Source: Chionis minor (Eukaryota > Chordata > Aves > Charadriiformes > Chionididae). Taken from it: a stretch of DNA of 64,000 nucleotides. Position numbers and translations under genes: made by a program. A model generated the notes under the pieces. The model saw only the letters and a list, made by a program, of their open reading frames with translations, was not told the DNA's origin and searched no databases. Shown in pieces: positions 1 to 11,952 of the stretch (the stretch's first letter is position 1; each line of letters starts with the position of its first letter). The DNA lies in the NCBI GenBank assembly GCA_013398295.1, contig VZSF01004772.1:62001-126000 (forward strand), given 5' to 3'.

Positions 1-3000
1 TTATAGCAAATCCAGCACCTGCTATGGACACCTCCAGCTGCCAAGTGCTTGAATGTATCTCAAAAGGAGCCATTCCATGCTTTAGCCCATCATGCTCAAC
101 TCTTTGGTTAAAGCAGCTTCCCAGGATTTTGGAGGGCAAGTTTACACCATTGTGAACAAGCTGGACAAACCTCTAGAATTGCTTTTGGGTAGACCTAAGA
201 TGTACAGTATTCTCTTTCAGAATAAAATAGCAGATCTACTGGGCCTTGAACATACGATCCTCTGTACACATAGTACTTTTAGCCTTTACAGAGCACTTAA
301 AGATGAATTCAGATTGGCAATTCAGAAAAATCAAAATAATAATAATAAAAAAAATCCCACTGAATCTTTTACTGCTTAGTTCAACTGATTTGCGGTTTTG
401 ATATTACGGGAATATGATGATTATTCATTAATAAGTCCCAGGTGGAAAATATCAGATGCCTGGATTTGTTCAAACTTGTTCACCTCTTCCTTTAACCAAC
501 CTCCTTCACCCTAAAGGTACTCCAACAGCAAGGAGTAAGCACTCGGTTGCACGCAACAGAAAACGCAAAAGAGTTGTGTCAGCCCCATTGCTCGGCTGGC
601 CCAAGCACAGCCCAAAACACAGGCTGGCTGTTAGCACGACCCAGCTCCTGCTGTGAAATCAAAGCCACCGTGCCAGAAACTCTAGCTGCCAGTTGGTGAA
701 GATGGAGATCCCGGAGTTGCTAATAACCAGCTGAGAGGGTAGCTGGGGCTGGCGCATCTTCAGCCGAAGGAGGACTTTTGGGAAGCTGCATGATGCAAGG
801 GCTCCTGAGTTTTGGAATTCACTCCTCCTCCCCTGTGGCCAGAAATAGCTCCAAATTCTTGACCTTCAGGGACAGTATAATCAGCCCATTTATTAGTCTG
901 GGCTTTCAGGGAGGCCTCAGATGTACAAGGGGTGACTGGGCTCAGAGATTAATGATTTTTTGGGGGTGGTTGCTTTTCACTGGAGTTAGTGAATTGCTTC
1001 TGCATTTCTTCCATTTTATGGAGCGTAACTGCAATAATCTGAGGCTTCCAGAGTATGACATGGGCTTTCCTCATGTAGCCAAGTCAGAAATCATACAGAG
1101 GTGAATGAAATGTGGCCTTGAATGTCTTGAATGTTATAGATTTCTATTCTCTCTGGACTGTTCATCTCACTTGCTCCAGTGCAAAGTTGGCCCAAAATGC
1201 TACTGAATACAAATTGTCAAACAATAGTAGCCTTTTACCCAGGTCAGGCTGATTGCACAATTCACCAGTGACCCTGGCCTACAAGCCCAGTGGTGCTGCC
1301 TTGCAACTGGACCACACTTACTCAGGAAGGGTCTTTACACCATGAATAAGGTGGTCCTGGTGGTCTGTCTTCAGGGAAGCTGGCAGCCAGTGGTGCTGAA
1401 GAGTGACAGTCTAGAAACACTTTAACCTCTGAAGCTCACTGTGCCCAAATAAAAGGTGGTCAAGAGGAGTCCAAAGGGTTTAGCTTTTGTTTTGCTCCTG
1501 CAAACTTCTAATTGTACATTCAGACAACAGCTGAGAAACCTTCGCATTACAAGGCATTATCCAACCTTTCCTGGAGTTAAGGAAAAACATACAAAAAAGC
1601 ATTGTCCAAACAATTTCTCAGGACCACCTGACAAAGTCTAGTAGAAGAGAAGCAGTGCACCAGAGAGACACCACTGCCATATGATCACTCCCAAATGCCT
1701 CCCAAGTGCCTCCTGACTTGCTGATGGGTAAGCACAGTGGCAGCAACCACCACTGCAGCTGAACATCAAGTCCTCATCAGTCCTTGGTTGGCCCAGGAGA
1801 TGGTGACTGTGCAAATTATCAGCAAAAGGTGGAAGCAGAGGTTTAGTGGAATGAGGCTTAGTGCAGTGTGGGTGCAGTAGGCTGGCACGACCAGTCACAG
1901 AAACCCTGGCTGCTTGCACCTTGTGGGACTGCTGGCAGTGTCCTGGGCCTTTTGCAAGGGAAAGCAGGGATCTGGGAGATGCCTCCTGACTCGGTGCACA
2001 TCTACCATCAGAACACTGCTTGCAGCCTCAAGCTCAGGCACATACTTCGGAGGGGGCTTTGAATTCCTTCCAAAACACTGGTAAGAGTTGTTTGAAATAC
2101 ACTGGTGGGGACCTTGTTAAAACTGGCTTGTTCTTCCCCTCTAAAATCAAATGGACTTATGCATATTATGAGGATGACATATAAGGAAAACAATATTTAT
2201 CAGGTTTCCCAAATGTTACTTAAAATGCTGAAATAATACTGTTTTAAGCATATGACCCAGACCTTAACACACAGTTTTGAAATATGCTTCTTTGCTTCAT
2301 ATTTATTATGCAGAAGAAATCTAAAAATAGAGACTTGAAATATACTTTAGACCTTTGATGCTCTAAATTGACCCATGTCTAATTTTGTTCCAGTTAATCT
2401 GAAAAATCTTTAAATTGAACACTTTGTCTCCAATTTTAATATTACTCACTTTTGCAGTTATGTTTTCAAGCCATGGTATTGTAAGAGTATGAGTTTGCTG
2501 GCAGACCAGTCTTTCACACCACAAATCTGCTTTTTAGACTTCAAAAATCATTTCTAAGCTCTTAGAGAGGTCTAAAAAGGCATTACTTTTTCTGAGTATG
2601 GATTAGTAGTCAAGAGAGATTATGCAGATCTAAATTTGCTTTCGGATACCAAATATAGGAAAAAGGAACCTTTGAAGCCCAAGAACAGCTAAGAATAATT
2701 GTCAGTAAAGAGATGGAGTCACATGGATAGGAAGTAATACTCGTGTTGCAGCTTTAGGTGACTATCAAACTGAAACAGGAAGCCAGAAAGTTTTCACTTC
2801 ATCAGCAACGCTTAGATTTACTACCCTACTAATAGTACTCCCATGCCTATGGATCATTTCAGATGGACTACTTGCTTTCCTTTTGTTTTAGCACTGTGAT
2901 TAAAATTCCTTTCTTAATAAAATCCTGAAATACTAAATATAGATATTCAATGGTATTAAATCCTTCTCATCAATGAAGTAGTTCAGAAACCAGTACATTG

Positions 3001-4680
3001 AGGTCCACTAATACATGTAAAAACGTTTACAAGAGCTTAGAAAACACAATTAAGCTTATTTTCAGATTAAGTTGGCTCTCAAATGCACATTAGCATTTAC
3101 TCCCAGATCTTCAGGACAGCTTGAAAATGTGCGTGTCAGGAGTGTTTTGGAATATGGCCATCAGCTCCACTGTGAGAGTGGTAAGGACTTGAGTGAGCGC
3201 TTCTGGAAGTGCGTTCCAGCTGTGTCTAAGGGCTGAGTACGGAAGAGCATGACCTACTTTAAAAATTTGGCCCACTGCAAAGGGAGAACAGCAAATACGG
3301 ACTGTCAAAGAGTGCATGTAAGCATCAAGAAATACATCTTTACACAGAGTACTCTAAACATTCGCCACTCCGTAAGTCATTATAGTGGAATGAGTTCTTA
3401 ATTGAAATACCTGGAGGACATCATTATATCTACCTGGACGTTGATAATTGTGTCCAGCAGGCATCCAGTGACAGAGAGTGAATAACTGTTACAGATTTGA
3501 GGACATGCACATTTTTGAGGTTAAGCTCTTCCAGTGTGCTTAAATATTTAAGAGGAGACAGTTTTACTTGTCACATCATACTGACATGACAGATACCTGT
3601 ACTCATGCCACACAGCTTGTGCAGGCACGTAGTCCTTAAAAGAAGCTGCAGCTTTTGGCTACAATCAATAGTACGTGCATCTTGACACATTACTTTTGTT
3701 TAGGATCTTGGCTGAGAGCCCAAATTTTGGGTCACGGAGTGGAGAGTGCACAGCAGATATTTTCCTGTATTTGGTAACAGTAATTATTCTCACAAACATG
3801 TCAGTAGTGCTAAGAGTGTATTTCGTTTTCATGTTCTGTATTTTCGTATGTGCATCTCAGTGGATGGCATCGTATATCACCTATGTATGCTGACTTGCAA
3901 TGGCTCCAGTGACCTGCAATATTTCTTCAGTGCCATGATGAAGGAATTTGCTGATGAATATCTGGCCCCTGATATGCACCTTCACTCCATAGAGAAGTTT
4001 CTGTGCAATTGGTCACACTTTGTTGTGAGCATGTTTCAGACCATGTTTTGCAATAGGTAGCCCCACTGTTCAAATCTCATCTGGATTTTGCTTGACACAT
4101 TTTTATCTGCAAGAATTAACATCCTCACTGCTGTACTTTGGTATCTTTTAATCTTACTACAGCCCATTTCAATGCTGTGTGACATTTCCTCCTCCAGTCT
4201 ATACGGGAGTACTGCTTCTAATAATATACAACTTTCTTAACGTCAACTTGTCTTGAAAGCATGGGGAAAGAATCAGTCCTGCGTTACCCATACAGAACAG
4301 AGAAAGCAAAACTGTGAGCAGTGTACTGTGAGAAGCGCAAAACACATGTCAAAATGCTGCACGAATGGTTCCCGTGCAATGCCTCTTTTTAAGGAACAGG
4401 AGAATTAAGACTGCAGTAGAAGTACAAGACAGAGGCCTTCAGCAGCTTACCTTCAGTGCAGTGCTCAGCTTGAAGACTGAAAGAAACATCACAAGAACAT
4501 CACCAGAACTTGCTCTGGTCTTACTGTCTGAGACCAGGGGATAGCTAGTGAGATCAAGTCTTTTGTGACAGGCTAAATCCTGCTATGTTCATTCGCTTTT
4601 TACACAGTCTAGTGGTGGGATGCAGCTCGAGAAACCTAATTTTTCTTCACAGCTAACTTGGCCAGGAGCTGGCTGGATCT
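1..4680. other. Non-coding region, no gene recognised
   Basis: AT-rich single-copy-looking DNA with stops in all frames. The open frames present (for example 92-379 on +, 95 codons) have no recognisable domain, run into stops just upstream, and are of the size expected by chance. I see no CpG island, no clear transposable element and no RNA gene. A block at about 3110-3320 has a slightly repeat-like feel (a minus-strand frame of 68 codons) but I could not match it to any family. Confidence 0.6.
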
Positions 4681-4785
4681 CCTCACACAAACTCCTTTAC
4701 CTCCTCAGACTTCAGTTTCACCATCTCTGAAACAGGGCTAGCAATGTTTCCTTGTGGTGCTTGAAGATTAGCTGCTGAGAAGAGG
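4681..4785 (+). repeat. MIR-like ancient SINE fragment
   Basis: The stretch reads like the central part of an amniote CORE-SINE/MIR in plus orientation: a CTTTACCTCCTCAGACTTCAG segment, then TTTCACCATCTCTGAAACAGGG, then TTGTGGTGCTTGAAGATTAG. These correspond to the familiar 'cctcagtttcctcatctgtaaaatgggg ... gttgtgaggattaa' order of MIR elements. It is diverged, lacks the tRNA-like head, and the boundaries are approximate. The call is from recalled family features, not an alignment. Confidence 0.5.
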
Positions 4786-5195
4786 CATTTTACTACTATT
4801 TAGGTAAAAACATGTACAACTTTGTGGGAGCTCTGCACAAGTAAACAGAAGATATGTACTTTCCCTGAAGTGCCCATCACGGGACATGAATCTCTCTGAA
4901 ATACTATTGTCTCCCTTTGACAAGCAGGGAACTGATCACAGGCTACCACTGCTGCTTTGCATCAGCATCTACTTCTCACGACCTCCACGCAGACACATAA
5001 TCTCAAACCTCTCTGGACACCCCACCAGTCCCATGCTACAAAGCCACATTGCTTCACAGATGAGACCTTGATCAAGGTCTGAATGATTATAAACATGGGC
5101 TGAGACAATAAGCACGGGCATTAGAGTTCCACCCAAAAGAGAACAAGTTTGCTATGCAAAATGGGGCAGTTCCGAGGTATCCACCAGCTATGGTC

Positions 5196-5310
5196 AGTGT
5201 GACAAACTAGGACACAGAAAATGGAAGGTCAGGTTATCCATATGAATCAGACAGCCAGAGGATTTGAACTGAAGTCTCCCATGTAAGCAGCCTACAACTG
5301 GCTGTCACGT
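5196..5310 (-). repeat. MIR-like ancient SINE fragment, reverse orientation
   Basis: Read on the + strand, the order is GACAAACTAGGACACAGAAAATGG, GGTCAGGTTATCC, then CAGCCAGAGGATTTGAACTGAAGTCTCCC. This matches the order of a reverse-complemented MIR ('gaaactgaggcacagagagg ... ggtcacacagc ... gagccaggatttgaacccaggtctcc'). It lies about 400 bases from the fragment at 4681-4785 and is convergent with it, so the two are independent insertions rather than one element. Boundaries are approximate. Confidence 0.55.
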
Positions 5311-6170
5311 CTTGGCAGTGGAGCAAAATTTGAAAAACGGAGAAAGATAGATAAGGCAAAAGTCAGTGTCTGGTTTGGATGACTTTAGATAAGGAGTTTC
5401 AGATGGAAGACACTACTTCCTAGCAGATAACTTATGCTAGAAACAATGCTCCTCAGCTCTTCCCCCTACAGCCTCACAAATACAGCATGCTGACCTTCAC
5501 AGGTTTCATTTTAGGTCACTGTTTGTCCCTTGGGAAGAGCCTGGTCTGGCTCTGGAGCGGTGAGTGCACTAACACTATTCATACTCTGAAACTACTTACT
5601 ACAACACCTGAGAGCTGCTTGCAAATCTAGCCTCCAGTTAGCTGTATTTTACCATGACCTTGTGTAGTACGTACCTAGATTTCCTGGTGCACCTAAGCAA
5701 CGTACTCAGCAGAAGTCTATGAAAATGGAAGAGAATTTAAAAACTTTTTTTTTCCAAATTCTTCAGCTTTCTCACTAGTAGTTTTCACTAGCTTTCACAA
5801 GTAGTTAGAAGGTCCCCTTCTGGGAGTGAGTTATTACAGTGAAGTCCTCCACGCAGCTCTAGCTACGCTATAGCTATAAAATGGTTCCTAGTGAGGCATA
5901 GTTACTGATTTGTGGGAAAAGAAAAACAGTGTTATGTCCCACAGCATGGCAAGCAAAACATATTTCATTTTAGAGTAGACTACTATAAAAGCAAATACTA
6001 AAAACTGCTATATGAAAACCTCAAGGTATTCACCAAAACATTTTCTGATCTTTTTTTTTAATAAACATGGTTGGGTTTTTCTTCCTTTTATATATATAAA
6101 GGACACTTGTTTCCCAGGATGCCTTCCTAGGGGTAAGTTTTTGGGGTAGGGGTAGAATTTAAAATTAGGC

Positions 6171-6187
6171 TTATTTATTTATTTATT
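6171..6187. repeat. (TTTA)n microsatellite
   Basis: About four uninterrupted copies of the tetramer TTAT. Short and probably weakly polymorphic. Confidence 0.85.
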
Positions 6188-6844
6188 CTGGCTAGATACT
6201 CGACTGGCATTTAGTTGCATTGTTTCCTCTTATGGTCAGTAATCAACATTTTTCTTTCTTGTACAGCATTTCACTCTTCATTTGACAGCAGTTTAAACAT
6301 CAGTACTAGCAATTGTAAGCTTACCCTGAAATAAACACATTGAAGTTCAAGATATCTCCTGGTCTGCTTTTAATTCCAATTAAAGGTTTAGTAGAAACTC
6401 GCCCAGAAGGAAACATAACCTCAAGCAAACTATTTTAATGCTGTAAGGACAAACAAACTCTCAGGCAAAGCCAAACACAGCTCACTGTAAATTACAGGGC
6501 AGTCTTTCCCAGAGTATGAAAGGATGTAAGCAGACTAAACTCCACTCTCACAAATGAGGAAAAACATTTGGCAGAGAGAGAATTCATTTGTCTAATCCTG
6601 AAATAAAGATCCAAGGTAATGTATTATTACAGTTGTGGATATTCTCGCTAGAACTACTCTTTTTTAAGCCCGTCCTTGCAGACAGATCTCAAATGTGAAA
6701 GCAAAGAGAATTGCAAGCTCCCCTATAGAAAGATCAGCTGTAAAAGACTAGAAAGTATGAAAAAATGGGGAAGTGAGGAAAAGCCCACTTGTAACTTACT
6801 AAGAGTAGGCTGGGATGTGACAGACTTGTAGCCTGACCAAGGTC

Positions 6845-6884
6845 AAACCTAGGAGAGAAAGGAGAGAGAAACCTAGGAGAGAAA
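6845..6884. repeat. 24-base tandem duplication
   Basis: The 16-mer AAACCTAGGAGAGAAA occurs at 6845-6860 and again at 6869-6884 with a purine-rich spacer, giving a perfect 24-base period for nearly two units. The identity of the copies suggests a recent slippage or duplication event. Confidence 0.9.
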
Positions 6885-7760
6885 TTGCTGTAGGACCATT
6901 ACTCTGTGTTTCATATAAACAGCTACTCCTGTGTCCTGACCTCCAGGCCCAAGAGGATATTCTTGCTTAAGGTCACAAGGAAAATAGAAGTGAATACAGC
7001 CTGTCAGTTTCTGAAGGAGAAATGCCTTAATTACAGAGAGACAGACAGACTGCCTGCCTGTGGAAAGCTAACTCCAACTAGGCTTGATGTAAACTGGCCA
7101 CCTCCTGAAGACTTTCCCATTTAGTATTCACGTACCAGATAGCTAACCAAAGTTAAATCCCTTGTATTTCATTAATAGATGTTGTTACTGAAATGAAACT
7201 ATTTTCCTGGATTCTTTTAAATAGAGCTACCAAAAATAGTATCATACCACTGCCAAAAAGTTAACGCAGTCCCAATTCCCATGGAAAGCATCAGTGTGTG
7301 GTATTTTCTTCAGCTGGTCTGTAATTGCTTCCCAAACGAAATGCCACGTGCCTCACCTGGAGTCCAGGAGCCACTACCATCATCCAGAAAAACGATGCTG
7401 TATAGCACAGTATTACTTGCTTCGTATGGTGTTGAAAGGAGAATTCTTATAATAATGAGGCATTTGAGGCAACGGTGTACTGTTAGGGTCCTTAAACAGA
7501 TCAAACAGAAAATACATTCTGTTCTAAAAAAAGTATTTGGCAACAGCTCTATATCAAGACTAATAAGTTTAACAGGAAGACATATAGAAATCTGGAGTCT
7601 GAGGGCCAAATTTTATGAGATGCTGAGTGATCTCATCTTGCTCAGAGTATTAAGCATTGTTTAGTCTCTGTAACTAGCCTCAGTGACTCAATAGAATAAC
7701 TCACATTACCAGGTCAGAAGGATTGACATTGATTCTCCTTAGCCCTTCACTAGAAGGAAT

Positions 7761-7784
7761 AACTAACTAACTAACTAAATAAAT
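7761..7784. repeat. (AACT)n / (AAAT)n microsatellite
   Basis: Four to five copies of AACT followed by two AAAT-like units. Confidence 0.85.
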
Positions 7785-8116
7785 CATGGTTCTTATTTAT
7801 ATATTTTTAACTGACTCAGACCCCTAGTTTACAGTTATGGGACACTGGTCCTTTATCTGAGAACAACTCCTCCCATTTGATTTTCAGTATAAGTCATCTT
7901 GGGGGGCTCTGTATAAACCCAGATGGCTTTTAAGAGTTGTTTTAAAAATCAGTGCTTGTGGCTGAGCTTGTACATTCTCACGTCTCTGGTAACCACAGCA
8001 GTTTGGTAGTGTGATAGGCTGTACTGTTAGCATTTAATTTCAGTATCTTTTACGAGTTTTGTTTGAGGCTCTGATCTGTGCATTCCTTTGAAATAGGTCA
8101 GGATCAATATTGTTTC

Positions 8117-8240
8117 AATTGTGATTTGATTCTTTTTGAGTGCAAGATACATAAGAAGCTCTCATCCTTAAAAGTCCCTGCAACACAGCAGTGTTCATTG
8201 TGACAGGGAGCAGGAAACACTATGGAAATTGAGGATGGTT
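8117..8240. repeat. Diverged direct repeat, copy 1
   Basis: Begins AATTGTGATTTGATTC and continues TTTTTGAGTGCAAGATACAT, a CAACACAGCAGTGTTC segment and ATGGAAATTGAGGA. The same ordered blocks recur at 9693-9790 in the same orientation. Copy 1 carries about 25 extra bases between GTTC and ATGGAAATTG. It is either a local duplication or two members of an old dispersed repeat I do not recognise. Confidence 0.75.
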
Positions 8241-9692
8241 AAAGTCAGAAGAATGTTAGTTATGTAGTGGGAAATTGGCTGGTGCAATGCTTTTCAATCT
8301 CTTTCTGTTTGGAAAGCCCTAAAAGTCTTCAAATGAGTGAGTGCAAACCATTTTTCAGGAAAAAAAAAGGCAAGTTATTTGCTAATGCACTTGTGTTTGG
8401 GTTGTCTTTCACAAACCTTTTAGAAGAGTAACTGCTAGGCTATGACATTGGTATAGAGGTTCCTTCTTCAGGAGTTGGGAAATGCCACAGGTTCTTTTGT
8501 GATGTTTTGTGGCGAGAACCTCAGGATTTTAACCATTGAAAAGATACTTATTTCAGCAATAGCATGCTCGAGCACCCTCCTTGTTTGAGCTGTTGCAAAG
8601 AAAAGCCACCTTGGTATCTTCTGACAGTTATTTGAATTTTTCTTGGCTAATTGCTATACAGCTTTAATAATACTTAATTTGGTATTTCCTGTAATCATGG
8701 ACTGAGATGATGTATTTCCAACAGTTATTCTTAATTCTCCGTATTAGCTAGCATGAGTTCCGATATTCAATGGTTATATAGATATGACCTTGCTGAATGG
8801 TGTATAATTTGACTATACTTACTGAACAATTTATGTCTTAGAATATTTATTTGTTCATTTTTAAAATGTAAGGAGAAATAATGTTAGCTTCTATCTCTTT
8901 TTTTTTCCTCCAGCTTTATCTAGTAAAGGTCCTATCTACATATCTGAAAACAAAGATATAAATACTTTCAGAGATATATGACATAGATGATTATCAAGGT
9001 ATCACTTATGTGAACCTTGATCAATTTGCATATCTGCTCCTCTGTATTTAGAGGACTAGACTTCCAGGAGCATTATCTCATATTTTTGAGTGATTTTAGA
9101 CTCCAATACTATTTCTTATTCAAGCACAGGAAGCATCTACATTGTAGGCATTCTTTCTTTCATAAATATTCAGTAAAGATTTATTTCTTGCATACAAATG
9201 CCCTGCTCCTCTGAGCTTTGAGAAAATGTGATTCCTTCCCAGGGTGAATCATAAAAAAAACCTTCTTGCTAGACTGAATTTCCACAGAAGAGCCTCTAGC
9301 CTTCAGCATTAATAATCAAGTTTAGTTACTAAAATATTTGGTTATTTTGGGTTAAAGAGAACTTTTGAAGTTACACTTGAACATAATTTTTTTTCCTTTT
9401 CCCTTTATTTTTATTTTCCTAGCATTTTTCACTAGTAGTTATGTCAACATTGCTTAGAGAAATGGAAGGCTTTTAGCCTATAGTCACTTTGTTGTATAAA
9501 GATACTTATACAGATCATTAAAAAAATTTTTAACACCTGATATGGATAAGAGACACATGAACAATTTCTGATCATCCAAAATCTGCATCTATTAAGCAGC
9601 CTTTGGGCTCTGGTTGGAAACAGAATTTGGTATTTACTATAATTTTCAATAGAAAACAGTACTTCCTATTTAGCTTCTTTAAACAGACTTAA
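8241..9692. other. Non-coding region between direct repeats
   Basis: AT-rich sequence with homopolymer runs, no open frame above 65 codons and no recognised element. Confidence 0.6.
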
Positions 9693-9790
9693 AATTGTGA
9701 CTTGATTCTTTTTGAGTGCAAGATATGTAAGTAGCTCTTGAAAGTATTTCCTTGCAACACAACACTGTTCATGGAAATTGGAGATTTATG
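9693..9790. repeat. Diverged direct repeat, copy 2
   Basis: AATTGTGACTTGATTC, then a TTTTTGAGTGCAAGATATGT block, CTTGCAACACAACACTGTTC and ATGGAAATTGGAG, in the same order as the copy at 8117-8240. It lacks the internal segment of about 25 bases. Similarity fades upstream of the AATTGTGA start in both copies, which marks a shared left boundary. Confidence 0.75.
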
Positions 9791-11577
9791 TTAAGAAAGG
9801 AGAAGAGAGGAAACACATTGGGATCACAGATTAGCAATCTGAAAAGAAATGTTACAACATAAGTATGTTTTTATGCTCAACAACATAGCCCCAGGTTTAA
9901 ATGTGGCTATGCAGACCATCCAGCTTTGTGCTGGATGTCCCAGAAACTGTCACAGAATTTCTCCCTACAGCTTAAGCCCTAGTCAAGGCTATAGGAAGGG
10001 ATCACCAGTAATTTTTCTGCTTTTGAGTGTATGCACGTAGCTTGATAGCTTTAAATTTAGTACAGAAAGATGCATTGTCACTTACAGTCACCATGGAGTT
10101 TGGGTTTCTAGCATAATTTTAGTAGGGTGATAATATGCAATAGAGAGCTCCGAGGTAAAAGGCCAATGGGCTAGGTTATTTATTGGAAAATAAAGTGTGG
10201 TCACGTGAGCCCAGCTTGTGAAAGGATGGGTTTTGTTCTGATAAAGAACTGCTAGAAGGTTTCTCTTGATTCCTACTTGATTCCTGATCTAGAGGCTTCA
10301 GCGTTGCATTGAAATTATCTAGGATATGTACTGAGCAGGTTTGTGCAAAGTAAGTAGCTATGAGCTCTTTCATCACATGGAAACAACCTCATTTAAAGAC
10401 ATGGCTCGAGACAAATGAAGGTTAAATCTGAACTTCTCTGGAGAAGTAACTAACCAACAAAACAGCTGATGAGCTTAATGAGTCATCTGAAGATTTAAGA
10501 TAATGAAAGGCAGGTAATTTCTTAGAGGAAGAAAAGATCAGAGAGATTGCACATTTTGGGCAGTAAATTGTGTTCAGAAAGTCAGTGAGAGAGAAATCAT
10601 TGCAAACTCTTTGGTCAGTAGAGATCCAGATCTCAGGGTCCTGAACCCAAATTTGTAAAAATGTGAAAGAAGTTGTTTGGTTCATGTATTTCTTGAGCCG
10701 CTTGATGTGTTATGTGAGTCAGCTGCTGTTTGCCTGGAGAGAGAAAGCAGTGAACAGAAGCACTTGCTTGGCCAGATTCCTAGAAAGCCTGGGCTGCATT
10801 GATGTGGGCATCCAGACCACAGAGTCCTGCTCATCAGCTGGACAGTGACTGACACACGGGGAAACTCAGCGCAACCACTCTGTGATGCAGGGAGCCAAGG
10901 ATTTAGCAGGGGGAGCACAGACCATCCCAGTCCTTGTGCCTTTGCAATTTGAGATTGAAAACGCTTTGGGGCAGGGATTGCCTCACTATTTCTGGTAGCA
11001 CAGTGGGACTCGCATCTCAGCTGGAGCCCTTGAGAACCACAATAAAGCAAATAATGACAGTCATCTCCCATAGACCTACTGAACCTCTTACTATTTCAAG
11101 GAAGGCACCAGGATTATTAGTTCCTTGCTGGATAGCTGGTATAAACTCCCATCACTTATTTTGCTCTCCAATAATTTTAAGCTCATTTTTTCAGTTAATA
11201 AGAATTAACTGCATTTTAATAGATAGCTTTTATGCAGATAAATACACAGAATGGATTTTTTATTAAGAATGAATTAGACAATTCTGTCCTTAACTCTGTT
11301 TTAAATGTGCTTGGTCAGAACAGGAAGCTAAAAATAGTGTAACCTTGCACTTTCTGTCCGTAGGACAGAGAAAAGCAAATGACAGTCTGGTTGTACATGA
11401 GTGAGGACTGGAACTGAGCAGACTAGCCTGTATTAACATTTTAAGATATTTGCGTCAAAGTGGTATTACAGGCTTAAATTTAACCAAAGATTTTCATGAA
11501 TTTTAGTGTTCTGCCTAATCCCATCTAGCTCTTTAATGACAAGCAAAACACTTGAAAAATTAGCTACAGAGACTTTT
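9791..11577. other. Non-coding region, no gene recognised
   Basis: Several medium ORFs overlap on opposite strands around 10660-11270 (the longest, 129 codons, at 10682-11071 minus), but none has a domain or coherent composition. This part is slightly more GC-rich than its surroundings. I see no repeat family. Confidence 0.5.
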
Positions 11578-11952
11578 CATAGGATTACAGAATGATAGAA
11601 GGGTTTAGGTTGGAGGCACCTTAAAGATTACCTAGTTCCACCCCCCCTGCCATGGTCAGGGGCACCTTCCACTAGACCTGATTGCTCAAAGCCCCATCCA
11701 GCCTGGCCTTGAACTCTTCCAGGAATGGCGCATCCACAACTTCCCGGGGCAGCCTGTTCCAGTGCCTCACCACTCTCACAGTAAAGAACTTCTTCCTAAT
11801 ATCTAATCTAAATCTCCCCTCTTTCAGCTTAAAACCATTACCCCTTGTCCTATCACTACACTCCCCGATAAAGAGTCCCTCTCCATCTTCCCCGTAGCCC
11901 CCTCTAGGTACTGGAAGGCTGTTATAAGGTCTCCTTGGAGCCTTCTCCAAGC
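11578..11952 (-). mobile_element. CR1 retrotransposon, 3' fragment
   Basis: 5'-truncated non-LTR retrotransposon in reverse orientation. The + strand begins CATAGGATTACAGAATGATAG, the reverse complement of the CR1 3' end. It continues through the characteristic 'GACCTGATTGCTCAAAGCCCC', 'CCAGTGCCTCACCACTCTCACAG' and 'TTACCCCTTGTCCTATCAC' blocks, ending near GGAGCCTTCTCC. The minus-strand frame 11672-11950 still reads as the C-terminal tail of the CR1 ORF2 region, though it is only a relic. The sequence type differs from the copy at 14883, so the two come from different CR1 subfamilies. No target-site duplication is evident, as usual for CR1. Confidence 0.95.

Larger units (their letters stand above)
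5311..8116. other. Non-coding region with small simple repeats
   Basis: No gene is supported. The 127-codon + frame at 7281-7664 overlaps a 99-codon minus frame at 7310-7609, and neither shows a domain. The block holds an (TTTA)n run, an (AACT)n run and a 24-base tandem duplication, listed separately. Otherwise it is ordinary AT-rich sequence. Confidence 0.6.

Noticed and set aside
92..379. 95-codon + ORF near the window start
   Set aside because: An in-frame stop lies shortly upstream, the C-terminal part is low-complexity Asn/Lys from an AAT repeat, and no motif is recognised.
3110..3320. Possible ancient repeat or coding relic on the minus strand
   Set aside because: Some residues recall LINE C-terminal patterns, but no block is convincing enough to name a family.
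7281..7664. Overlapping + (127 codons) and minus (99 codons) ORFs
   Set aside because: Both are open over the same bases, typical of a random stop-poor stretch; no domain in either.
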